From Desulfopila sp. IMCC35008 (lineage in GTDB: Bacteria > Desulfobacterota > Desulfobulbia > Desulfobulbales > Desulfocapsaceae): DNA of 64,000 bases. The translations under genes were made by a program, and so were the position numbers. The stretch lies in NCBI RefSeq assembly GCF_010646885.2, contig NZ_CP050700.1, positions 5,896,001-5,960,000 on the forward strand, written 5' to 3'. Position 1 is the stretch's first letter. Every line of letters starts with the position of its first letter. Shown piece after piece: positions 53,402 to 61,285 of the stretch. The notes under the pieces are model-generated. The model did not search any database. It was not told the origin of the DNA and worked only from the letters and a program-made list of their open reading frames with translations.

Positions 53402-54211
53402 TCAGGAGCTGCGCCGGTATTTGCTCTTTTTCACCCAGGCGGACGACGAATAGTTGGCTGTATTGACTGAGCCGGTGTTTTTCCAGAACTGGGTGCGGTT
53501 GAACATGTATTCCGGTTGGTATCCTGTTTGCAGTTTAGCAATCGGGAACGACCGCATCCTCTTAAGTCTTTTTTTTCTGGTTGCTTCAAGTAGAAATGTT
53601 TGGTTCTTTTTCAAAAGAACAACCCAGGCGTGTCCCGATCCCTTGTAATTGCCAATTACCACCCGCGCATCATGTCCCATGTCGATAAGCCAGTCTGCCA
53701 AGGCAATGGCGTGGTCCTCGCAATCCCCTCTGTTGAACGTATATGCCTCGCGGCTATTCTGCCACACCTCTTCCTTCCCTTTTGAAAAGACGTGGTCCAG
53801 TTGGTATTTTTTCTTTTGTGCCAGTGTTTGCCAGGGGATGAAAATATTATTTGTCGAAAAGGGGCTGTATCCAACCAGGTAGCTGTTGACCAGGTGATGC
53901 CGGTCGTCCATGCCCGGTGCCGATGCGGTGATATCCTTTATCTTCCTCCAGTTGTAAAAGATAACCCCGTTTAACCCTTTGGCACTTTGCAGCAAAGAGT
54001 TAACCGATCTTTGGCTGATCCACTTTCTTGCTTCAATAACATAAACCCGCTTGCTGCTGCTTCCTCCTACTTGCGTTGCTGATTTGCCATACGTCTTCCT
54101 GTCAGGGGTGAGGTAGAGGGCAAGAGGTTCATTTATCTGCTGCTCAGTTGGGAGTGAATATATACCGGCTGCGGTAAGCAGGAGGATAGGGACAGCCAGC
54201 AAATACTTCAT
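53402..54211 (-). CDS. Exported transglutaminase-like cysteine protease family protein
   Basis: 269 residues with an N-terminal signal/anchor (MKYLLAVPILLLTAAGIYSL). Catalytic triad region: Cys in RGDCEDHAIALADWLIDMG near 163, His in GSGHAWVVLL near 195, and an acidic residue in FLLEATRKKRL shortly after. The C-terminus is basic and Ser-rich. Periplasmic members of this family cleave or crosslink protein substrates; the target is unknown. The start overlaps the DUF350 stop by 4 nt (ATGA), so both are translated together. Confidence 0.8.
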   Translation of the reverse strand: MKYLLAVPILLLTAAGIYSLPTEQQINEPLALYLTPDRKTYGKSATQVGGSSSKRVYVIEARKWISQRSVNSLLQSAKGLNGVIFYNWRKIKDITASAPGMDDRHHLVNSYLVGYSPFSTNNIFIPWQTLAQKKKYQLDHVFSKGKEEVWQNSREAYTFNRGDCEDHAIALADWLIDMGHDARVVIGNYKGSGHAWVVLLKKNQTFLLEATRKKRLKRMRSFPIAKLQTGYQPEYMFNRTQFWKNTGSVNTANYSSSAWVKKSKYRRSS

Positions 54212-54438
54212 CCCTTAAACCCGAAGGTAACGATGATCGCCACAAAGAGCAGGATGGTAGATGAAAATATGGCGACGGCAATGTTGCCTTTTTTCATTTC
54301 TTCTTCGATACTGATGTTGGGTAGTAGTCTCTTGTCGACAATGATCAGCGCAAACAGGCTTACCAGCAGGGCTACAAACGTGTAGATAAGGTTTATGCCC
54401 AGGTTCATCAAGGTTACGGATAAGAATTCGAATTCCAT
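54208..54438 (-). CDS. DUF350 small membrane protein
   Basis: 76 residues with two membrane segments (about 10-34 and 51-72) joined by a short cytoplasmic loop (DKRLLPNISIEEEMKKGNIA), the DUF350 layout. DUF350 genes are often beside transglutaminase-like or polyamine-type genes. It is upstream of and overlaps the transglutaminase-like gene. Function unknown. Confidence 0.85.
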   Translation of the reverse strand: MEFEFLSVTLMNLGINLIYTFVALLVSLFALIIVDKRLLPNISIEEEMKKGNIAVAIFSSTILLFVAIIVTFGFKG

Positions 54439-54770
54439 TATTTCACCTTCTTTGTTGAAATGTCAGATAATTACAGGAGGAGCATTGTAATCTCTAGTCA
54501 GCACAATTGGCAATATACATTTTCATTTCAGACCTATTGCGGTGATGGTCTTGTAATGTGTTGATTGTAATTGTTTTCCGTTGAGATTATTGTTTTTGTG
54601 TTTCGATCACCTGTGTGGTATTAGAGGGTGCAAGACCTGAAAAATCAATATGTTATGTTTCTTGCCGGTTTTGCATGATGTGTGACGTGTCTTTCCGCTT
54701 GTTTTAAAATGTTTGCAAATGTTAACATTTGTGCATACAATGAAATTAAAGGCAATCGTGGAGGTGCGAC
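54439..54770. other. Intergenic region between DUF350 and the RHH operon
   Basis: 332 bp between divergent genes. It includes the palindromic promoter at 54713-54741. The rest is AT-rich and shows nothing further that I can name. Confidence 0.6.
54713..54741 (+). promoter_or_regulatory. Promoter with internal 16-bp palindrome before the RHH-pspA operon
   Basis: TTGCAA (54713-54718) and TACAAT (54736-54741) are 17 nt apart. The perfect palindrome CAAATGTTAACATTTG (54716-54731) fills the spacer. This is the classic position for a repressor. The first gene, at 54771, encodes a small protein with a ribbon-helix-helix-like N-terminus, a plausible autorepressor. Confidence 0.7.
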
Positions 54771-55268
54771 ATGAAAAAAGTACAGATCGGGGCACGGGTC
54801 TCCGAGGCAGATGCCGAATTTATAAATCTGCTGGAAATTAACGGGGCTCATTCCCCAAGTGATAAGCTGAGGGCCATTATACAGGAAGCGCGGCAGCGAA
54901 GAGAGTATAGTCAGGATTTCTCCGGAGCTTACAGGATGATGACAGAGCAGTTAGGACCTGCAGGTGAGGTGTTGCGAAATGCAGAGTTCAAAACGGGCCG
55001 TCATTCTGTGTTGCTGGCTCGTATCCTTGAGTGGATGCCGGAGTTTTATGCGTATTGTATTTCACCACCAGATGGCGATGAGGAGATGTCGCCTGAGGAG
55101 TTGAAAAAGTATGAAAAAGGGGCTGTTGACAGGATTGTAAGACTGTTTGAATCGTTACTGCACCTGGAGTTATCAAGTCAGGAAACAAGTTACACGCCTG
55201 ATGTTTTTCGTAAATACATTGGTGATCTGGAAAAGCTGATACTAATCATTACTACGGATTCCAAGTAA
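54771..55268 (+). CDS. Protein with ribbon-helix-helix-like N-terminus
   Basis: 165 residues; ATG at 54771 with GGAGGTG upstream. The first ~45 residues (KKVQIGARVSEADAEFINLL, then SPSDKLRAIIQEA) resemble a ribbon-helix-helix DNA-binding domain: a short strand, then two helices. The rest is helical and charged and not recognised. As the first gene of the operon under a palindromic promoter, it is a good candidate autorepressor of pspA-yqiJ-yqiK. Called by position and pattern; other roles are possible. Confidence 0.65.
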   Translation: MKKVQIGARVSEADAEFINLLEINGAHSPSDKLRAIIQEARQRREYSQDFSGAYRMMTEQLGPAGEVLRNAEFKTGRHSVLLARILEWMPEFYAYCISPPDGDEEMSPEELKKYEKGAVDRIVRLFESLLHLELSSQETSYTPDVFRKYIGDLEKLILIITTDSK

Positions 55269-55283
55269 CAGGAGGGAGAGATC

Positions 55284-55967
55284 ATGAAGGAAAAAATCAC
55301 TGGCAGGGTCGGACGGATTATATCAGGCACCTTTCATGCCTTGATGGATGCAGTGGAAAATGCAGCTCCGGAAGTGGTAATGGAACAGGCTCTGAGAGAA
55401 ATTGATGATGCAGTAGAGGAGGTGCGTTCGGAACTTGGTAAGGTCATTGCAAATAAACATCTCGCAAACTCAAGGCTTTTGCAAGTGAACCAGAAGTGTG
55501 AAGACCTGGCAGAGAAGATCGATCTTGCGGTAAATGAAGAACGGGATGACCTTGCAGAAGTGGCGATTTCGCAGCAGCTCGATATCGAGGCCCAGATTCC
55601 GGTACTCGAAGCCCAGATAAGCGACCTGAGCAGCGAAGAAAAAGAGTTGGAGAGCTATATTGCCGCACTGCACGGTAAAAAAAGGGAGATGAAAGAGGAG
55701 TTACGTCTTTTTAAGGCCAGCCGTAAAGAATTCTCTACAAGCAGTAATGGTACTCCCGCTGGTACGGGAGGCGGTGTGGAATCAAAGGTGAGTCGGGCTG
55801 AGTCAGCTTTTGAACGAGTCCTTGAAAATACGTCTGGTTTGTCGGGGAGTGGGGCACCGGTCGACAGGGCTAATGCGGCGGCCATGAATGAACTTGAGGA
55901 TCTGGCCCGGAAGAACAGGGTTCAGGAGCGGTTGGCAGCCATCAAGAATAAGAGAGGTAACGGTTGA
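55284..55967 (+). CDS. PspA/IM30 family protein
   Basis: 227 residues. Almost entirely helical coiled coil, with the family N-terminus (RVGRIISGTFHALMDAVENAAPE) and the long amphipathic coils around 25-150. PspA/IM30 proteins form ESCRT-III-like scaffolds that support damaged inner membranes. A Gly/Ser-rich stretch (~155-170, NGTPAGTGGG) breaks the coil. It is coupled to the next gene by a TGATG overlap. Confidence 0.9.
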   Translation: MKEKITGRVGRIISGTFHALMDAVENAAPEVVMEQALREIDDAVEEVRSELGKVIANKHLANSRLLQVNQKCEDLAEKIDLAVNEERDDLAEVAISQQLDIEAQIPVLEAQISDLSSEEKELESYIAALHGKKREMKEELRLFKASRKEFSTSSNGTPAGTGGGVESKVSRAESAFERVLENTSGLSGSGAPVDRANAAAMNELEDLARKNRVQERLAAIKNKRGNG

Positions 55968-56662
55968 TGGTTGAGTATTTCCTTTCTCCAGGCAATACAC
56001 CATTTACGGTCGCCCTCGGTTTGATGGTGGTTATGACTGTTATCGAGATTATTTCGGCCAGTCTGGGGATGGGGCTATCGGAGATGGTCGACTCGTTTTT
56101 GCCTGAACTTGATGCAGATGTCGATGTCGACATGGATATGGATGGCCTTGATGGCGTCGACGGCGGTTCCGCACCTGGCTCTCTGGTCCAGCTCCTGGCC
56201 TGGTTCCGGGTAGGCGAAGTACCGGTGGTCATGCTGTTTATTGTTTTTTTGACCGGATTTGGTATGAGCGGCCTGGCGGTACAGTACCTTATGCATCAAA
56301 TTGTTGGTTTTGGTTTGCCGACCGTTGTGGCTGTGGTAATCGCGCTTGCGGCTTCGGCCCCTACCGTACGTTTTTGTGGAGGTCTGCTTGGCAAATATAT
56401 GCCGCAGGACGAAACCTATGCAGTCTCTGAGAAAAGTTTCCAGGGTATGGTTGCAACTCTGACTCTGGGCACGGCTAAGGCGGGAAAACCGGCACAGGCA
56501 AAGCTTCGCGATAAACACGGCCAGACGCATTACATCATGGTAGAACCGGATAACCCGGCGGAGAGCTTTGAGCAGGGAGAAAAAACGATCATTGTCGATC
56601 AGGCCGGCGCCATTTACAAGGTTATTGATGCTTCGGGTTCCGCAATGACCGATGAGAGGTGA
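55967..56662 (+). CDS. yqiJ: YqiJ-like membrane protein with OB-fold domain
   Basis: 231 residues from the ATG at 55967 (overlapping the PspA stop; AGAGGT upstream). Membrane segments near 12-35, 82-105 and 110-130, an acidic loop between the first two (DADVDVDMDMDGLDG), and a C-terminal OB-fold-like domain (about 150-220) of the NfeD/YqiJ type. YqiJ is the companion of the flotillin-like YqiK in enterics. It belongs to the pspA-yqiJ-yqiK unit for membrane maintenance. Confidence 0.87.
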   Translation: MVEYFLSPGNTPFTVALGLMVVMTVIEIISASLGMGLSEMVDSFLPELDADVDVDMDMDGLDGVDGGSAPGSLVQLLAWFRVGEVPVVMLFIVFLTGFGMSGLAVQYLMHQIVGFGLPTVVAVVIALAASAPTVRFCGGLLGKYMPQDETYAVSEKSFQGMVATLTLGTAKAGKPAQAKLRDKHGQTHYIMVEPDNPAESFEQGEKTIIVDQAGAIYKVIDASGSAMTDER

Positions 56663-56722
56663 TTGCAGCGGCCCGTTGTGGTTTCATTTATGAACTGATT
56701 TTACCGAAAGGGGGATGTACCT

Positions 56723-58459
56723 GTGGAGAATTTAATTTTCATTATGATTAATGTGGGCATAATTCTGGTTGCCCTGCTTGCCCTTGGTTTTGTCCTGGCA
56801 AGATTGTATAAGCGTTCGTCCAAGGAGGTTTCTTTTGTGCGGACTGGTTTTCGGGGCCAAAAGGTAATCATGAATGGTGGGGCCATCGTGTTGCCTGTTC
56901 TCCACGAGATAATACCGGTCAACATGAACACCTTGCGGCTGGAGGTGAAGAGGGAGAACCAGCAAGCCCTTATTACCCGTGACAGGATGCGTGTTGATGT
57001 GGCCGCAGAGTTTTATGTGCGGGTTAAACCGACTGAGGAATCGATTGCCAACGCCGCCCAGACGCTCGGTTTAAAAACCATGGCTCCAGAAGAATTGAAA
57101 AATCTGGTTGAAGGTAAGTTCGTCGACTCACTTCGTGCAGTGGCTGCAGAGATGGCTATGGAGGAATTACACGAACAGCGGGTCGAGTTTGTTACCAAAG
57201 TACAGGCGGCTGTTTCTGAAGACCTGTTGAAGAACGGACTGGAACTCGAATCCGTATCGCTGACCGGTATGGACCAGACGAGTAAGGATTACTTTAATCC
57301 GGATAACGCTTTTGATGCGGAAGGCCTCACCAAGCTGACCAATGAAATTGAGGAACGAAGGAAAATCCGCAACGATATTGAGATGGACACCCAGGTGGCT
57401 ATTGAGAACAAAAATCTTGAAGCCAAACGTAAGCAGCTCGATATAGCCAAGGAAAAAGAGTATGCCGAGCTCCAGCAGGAAAGGGAACTGGAGATCCGCA
57501 GGGCTAATCAGGCAACTGAGATTGCACAGGAAAAAGCGCTTAAGCAGCAGCAAGCCGAGCAGGCCAAGATCGAAGCCGAAAAACTTGTGCAGCAATCCAG
57601 AATTGCAGCAGATCAGACCGTGGAAACGGACAATATCGCCAAAGAGCAGATCGTTAAGGAAAAGGATATTTCCAAGAACAAGGCGATTGAAACGGCCAAA
57701 ATCGAGCAGATGAAGACTATTGAACTGGCCGATCAGGGCAAGGCCATTGCAATTGCAGAAAAATCGAAAGAAAAATCACTTTCAGAGGCGGAGGCGGACA
57801 AGGCACGAGCAAATGCAGTACGAGAGGCAGAGCGAGTCATTACTGTCCAGGAAACTGAGCGAGCGGAGAGGGCCAAGGCCGTAGAATTAGTCGAGGCAGC
57901 ACAGAAGGCTGAAAAAGACGCTATTGCCATAAAGGTTGCAGCTGAAGCTGAAAAAATCGCGGCAGAAGATCAGGCGGAAGCGGTCAAGACCATTGCTAAT
58001 GCGGAAGCCGAAAAATGTCAAATTGAGGCTCGTGGTGAGGCGGAAGCGGAGAAGATGAAGGCTCAAGCCGCTGAGGTGAAATATAAGGTTGATGCGGATG
58101 GTGAAAAAGCCTTGAACGCCGCTCGTAATACCCTGTCACCTGAGCAGATTTCCATGCAGGTCAGGATGGAACTCATGAAGGTGCTCCCGGCTATCATCAG
58201 GGAAAGTGTCAAACCCATGGAGCAGATTGATGGTATCAAGATAATCCAGGTTGATGGTTTGACAGGTCAGTCTGCCGGTGCGGCTGGTGAAGGTGGTGCT
58301 GTAAAAGAAGGGAGTTTAAGTGACCAATTGGTTAATTCAGCCCTCAAATACCGTGGGCAGGCGCCTCTTGTCGACTCACTGCTGTCTGATATCGGACTTA
58401 AAGGAGGAGATATTAACGGGTTGACGGACCTGTTGAAGGGGAATGAAGGACAGGAATGA
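56723..58459 (+). CDS. yqiK: Flotillin-like protein YqiK
   Basis: 578 residues, GTG start with AAAGGGGG upstream. One N-terminal membrane helix (about 5-28), an SPFH/band-7 domain (~45-220, including RVDVAAEFYVRVKPTEESI), then a long Ala/Glu/Lys-rich coiled coil (220-470) that begins to repeat AEAEK-type units, and a C-terminal tail with a predicted small helix (LVDSLLSDIGLKGGDIN). Forms membrane scaffolds. Last gene of the operon, followed by a strong terminator. Confidence 0.93.
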   Translation: MENLIFIMINVGIILVALLALGFVLARLYKRSSKEVSFVRTGFRGQKVIMNGGAIVLPVLHEIIPVNMNTLRLEVKRENQQALITRDRMRVDVAAEFYVRVKPTEESIANAAQTLGLKTMAPEELKNLVEGKFVDSLRAVAAEMAMEELHEQRVEFVTKVQAAVSEDLLKNGLELESVSLTGMDQTSKDYFNPDNAFDAEGLTKLTNEIEERRKIRNDIEMDTQVAIENKNLEAKRKQLDIAKEKEYAELQQERELEIRRANQATEIAQEKALKQQQAEQAKIEAEKLVQQSRIAADQTVETDNIAKEQIVKEKDISKNKAIETAKIEQMKTIELADQGKAIAIAEKSKEKSLSEAEADKARANAVREAERVITVQETERAERAKAVELVEAAQKAEKDAIAIKVAAEAEKIAAEDQAEAVKTIANAEAEKCQIEARGEAEAEKMKAQAAEVKYKVDADGEKALNAARNTLSPEQISMQVRMELMKVLPAIIRESVKPMEQIDGIKIIQVDGLTGQSAGAAGEGGAVKEGSLSDQLVNSALKYRGQAPLVDSLLSDIGLKGGDINGLTDLLKGNEGQE

Positions 58460-58478
58460 GCTGACTGTAATGTTCAGG

Positions 58479-58515
58479 AAAAAAAGCCTCCGGAAAATCC
58501 GGGGGCTTTTTTTTT
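58479..58515 (+). terminator. Intrinsic terminator after yqiK
   Basis: AAAAAGCCTCCGG (58481-58493) pairs with CCGGGGGCTTTTT (58499-58511), with one G-U pair and a 5-nt loop, followed by more T residues. Confidence 0.95.
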
Positions 58516-58594
58516 GCACTTCGCATCGATTCGGTTCCTGATGCCAGGGAGGGTTGTACCCCGTTGAGGAAAAGTGTTGCTATCATACATGAAT

Positions 58595-58616
58595 CATGTT
58601 AACAGCTGTTAACATG
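58595..58616. promoter_or_regulatory. 22-bp perfect palindrome over the tetR start codon
   Basis: The 22 bp from 58595 to 58616 are a perfect palindrome; the left half is CATGTTAACAG. The central 16 bp (GTTAACAGCTGTTAAC) recur exactly at 59229-59244. The right half contains the ATG of the likely tetR start (58614-58616). Operator for autorepression by the TetR protein. Confidence 0.85.
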
Positions 58617-59192
58617 GAAGGGACAAAAGAAAAAATAGTCGCTGCAGCTTGTGATATTTACCTGATTGAAGGATATAAGGGCATGAGTATGCGCAAGGTC
58701 GCGAGTCGGACGGATATATCACCAACCGCGATCTATCGCCATTTCGCCAACAAGGAGGCGTTGCATCAACAGGTTCTGCGGGAAGGGTTCAGTACTTTTG
58801 ACTCGTACCTGCAGGGTGCGCTCGTAGGCACAAGCCCGATGGAGAGGCTTGATCTTGCAGCCACTCAGTTTTTTAACTTCGCGGTTGAGCAGGCAAAATA
58901 TTACGAGATACTGTTTCTAACCATGGACCACACCGTGGAGCATAAGGTGAAGGGAGCATTAAAAAGGGATGCGATGCAAAGCCGGAAATTCATGGTCGAG
59001 CGGGTCATGGAGTGCATGAAGGATGGCAGCATGAAACAGGACGACCCGGAAGAGGTTGCTTTGCAGTTACTCTCAACCTGTAATGGATTTTTCGGGTTGT
59101 ATGTGTCCAAGAAGGTTTCCGGTTCCAGGGCAGAGATGAAAGCTAGATATGATCGCATGTACAGGCGATTGCTGGCAGGTTTATGTGTTTAA
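58614..59192 (+). CDS. TetR family regulator
   Basis: 192 residues from the ATG at 58614; the ATG at 58596 adds 6 residues and lies inside the same palindrome, so the choice is open. No clear ribosome binding site precedes either. N-terminal HTH at 1-50 (IVAAACDIYLIEGYKGMSMRKVASRTDISPTAIYRHFANKEAL, cut here as typical TetR), helical ligand domain after ~55. It probably represses itself and the neighbouring acyl-CoA dehydrogenase through the matching palindromes. The inducer may be an acyl-CoA or fatty acid, by analogy with FadR-type TetR proteins. Confidence 0.92.
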   Translation: MEGTKEKIVAAACDIYLIEGYKGMSMRKVASRTDISPTAIYRHFANKEALHQQVLREGFSTFDSYLQGALVGTSPMERLDLAATQFFNFAVEQAKYYEILFLTMDHTVEHKVKGALKRDAMQSRKFMVERVMECMKDGSMKQDDPEEVALQLLSTCNGFFGLYVSKKVSGSRAEMKARYDRMYRRLLAGLCV

Positions 59193-59228
59193 GTACGGTG
59201 GTGTGAGCAAAAAAAATTTGCCCCGTAA

Positions 59229-59244
59229 GTTAACAGCTGTTAAC
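59229..59244. promoter_or_regulatory. Second copy of the TetR operator, before the acyl-CoA dehydrogenase
   Basis: The 16-bp perfect palindrome GTTAACAGCTGTTAAC, identical to the core of the palindrome at the tetR start, lies 28 nt upstream of the acyl-CoA dehydrogenase start. Links the two genes into one regulon. Confidence 0.85.
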
Positions 59245-59272
59245 AAATGGCATTACAGAAATGGAGGTGGCT

Positions 59273-61042
59273 ATGCTACTAAACAGTGGTGATCAAACAG
59301 CATCTGTGTCAACCGGTAAGAAAAGCGTTCAGGAAGCGACTCGTGAGCTTCTTCTCAACCCCAAAACGGTTTCCTATGACAGGTTGGATTCAGAGTCACG
59401 GGAGCTGGTGAAAAAGACTATTGGCTTTTTTGAGAACAAGGGAAAAGAAAAATTACTCGAAGATGATCATGACCGGGTCTGGTATGCTGACTTTCTCGAA
59501 TTCTCGAAAAATGAAGGCCTCTTCGCCACCTTCCTGACACCGGAAAAATATGGGAACGGACCTTGTCGTTGGGATACATTCAGGAATTGCGCCATAAACG
59601 AGGTACTGGGTTTTTACGGTCTTAGTTACTGGTATACCTGGCAGGTCACCATCCTGGGGCTGGGGCCGATCTGGATGAGCGACAACGAAGAGGTGAAACA
59701 AAAAACTGCAGAACTGTTGCAGGAAGGGGAGATTTTTGCTTTCGGTCTTTCCGAGAAAGAACATGGTGCCGATATCTATGCCAGCGATATGGACCTCGTG
59801 CGCCAGGACGACGGCACTTATGTGGCTAACGGCAGCAAGTACTATATCGGCAATGCTAATGAAGCGGCCTATGTTTCGACCTTTGGCAAGTTTGAAGATT
59901 CAGGCGAGTATGTTTTTTTCGTTGCTGAATCGCAACACCCGCAGTACGAGCTGGTCAAGAATGTGATCAACTCGCAGAACTATGTGGCGGAGTATAAACT
60001 CAACGATTACCCAATCGAAGAGAAACATATCCTGGCTAAAGGTCGTGATGCCTGGGATATGGCCCTGAATACGATTAATGTGGGAAAATTCAATCTTGGC
60101 TGGGCATCGATTGGTATCTGTACCCATGCCTACTACGAGGCACTCAACCATGCCTCCAGCCGCTACCTGTTTGATCATTATGTGACAGATTTTGTCCATG
60201 TGCGCCAACTGTTTATAGATGCGTATGCCCGACTTGCCGCGATGAAGCTTTTCGCTCGGCGGGCAGTCGACTATATGCGCTCAGCTGGTCCTGAAGATCG
60301 GCGTTACTTACTTTTTACACCTATGGTGAAGATGAAGGTGACCACCCAGGGAGAAGAAGTCATGAATGCTCTCTGGGACGTGATTGCAGCCAAGGGTTTT
60401 GAAAAAGATATGTATTTTGAGATGGCTGTCAGGGATATCAGGGCATTACCAAAACTTGAGGGAACGGTCCATGTGAATATGGCGCTAATCATCAAGTTTA
60501 TGGCGAACTACTTTTTCAAACCTGGCAAATATAATGATCCACCGATAATGGATACCGGTATTAACGACGATTTTCTGTTCAGGCAGGGGGCGACCAAAGG
60601 ACTCGGTAAAACCCGTTTCCATGATTATCAGCAGGTCTATCGGTCGAGCACTCTGCCCAATGTGGTTGTTTTCCGCAAACAAATCAGGTTGCTCAAGATG
60701 TTGCTCGTTTTTGGTAAGCCGAATAAAGAACAGGCCAAGGATTTCGATTTACTGCTGAATATTGGCGAGCTGTTTACCCTGGTGGTTTATGGCCAGCTTA
60801 TTCTCGAAAACGCAAAACTGCTCAATATAGACGAGCAGGTGATCGATCAGATTTTCGAGGTTATGGTCCGGGATTTCTCGAAGTTTGCTCTGCAACTCTA
60901 CACCAAGGGCAGTGCGACTTTTCTGCAACAGAAAATATGCAAGCGAATGGTTAAGCGCCCGGTTGTCGATAGGAAACGGCATGAGTATATCTGGGAGACC
61001 TATGTGCAGTGCATGAAGGATCAGTACGAGATGAATCCATAA
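59273..61042 (+). CDS. Acyl-CoA dehydrogenase family protein
   Basis: 589 residues from the ATG at 59273 (GGAGG 5 nt upstream; 4 codons of upstream frame ignored). Flavoprotein oxidising acyl-CoA to enoyl-CoA. Conserved: FATFLTPEKYGNGP, then FAFGLSEKEHGADIYASDMDL (the FAD and substrate block), GSKYYIGNANEAAYVSTFGKF, and helical C-terminus with AARKG-like VIAAKGFEKDMYFEMAVRD. About 200 residues longer than classical ~380-residue enzymes, with extra C-terminal helices of the FadE/AidB-like long class. The acyl chain is unknown. Under apparent TetR control. Confidence 0.88.
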   Translation: MLLNSGDQTASVSTGKKSVQEATRELLLNPKTVSYDRLDSESRELVKKTIGFFENKGKEKLLEDDHDRVWYADFLEFSKNEGLFATFLTPEKYGNGPCRWDTFRNCAINEVLGFYGLSYWYTWQVTILGLGPIWMSDNEEVKQKTAELLQEGEIFAFGLSEKEHGADIYASDMDLVRQDDGTYVANGSKYYIGNANEAAYVSTFGKFEDSGEYVFFVAESQHPQYELVKNVINSQNYVAEYKLNDYPIEEKHILAKGRDAWDMALNTINVGKFNLGWASIGICTHAYYEALNHASSRYLFDHYVTDFVHVRQLFIDAYARLAAMKLFARRAVDYMRSAGPEDRRYLLFTPMVKMKVTTQGEEVMNALWDVIAAKGFEKDMYFEMAVRDIRALPKLEGTVHVNMALIIKFMANYFFKPGKYNDPPIMDTGINDDFLFRQGATKGLGKTRFHDYQQVYRSSTLPNVVVFRKQIRLLKMLLVFGKPNKEQAKDFDLLLNIGELFTLVVYGQLILENAKLLNIDEQVIDQIFEVMVRDFSKFALQLYTKGSATFLQQKICKRMVKRPVVDRKRHEYIWETYVQCMKDQYEMNP

Positions 61043-61285
61043 TTTCTTTTTTCCGATCCGGCCTGTGAACAATTCAGGGCCGGGTTGGACGGTTGTCCTC
61101 GCTGTGCTCAATAGATGGAGTAGACTCCCTCATCCACCATGACCTGTTTTCTTCTTCGTCCGGCTACTTTTTATTTTATATTCTGGAAAGATATCCATGC
61201 TTGATATAGAATTGAAATGTGTGAAAAGAGGTTGATTTTATGAGATATAAGCTCTCTGTTCCAAACCGTGGAGGAGTATTCATTA

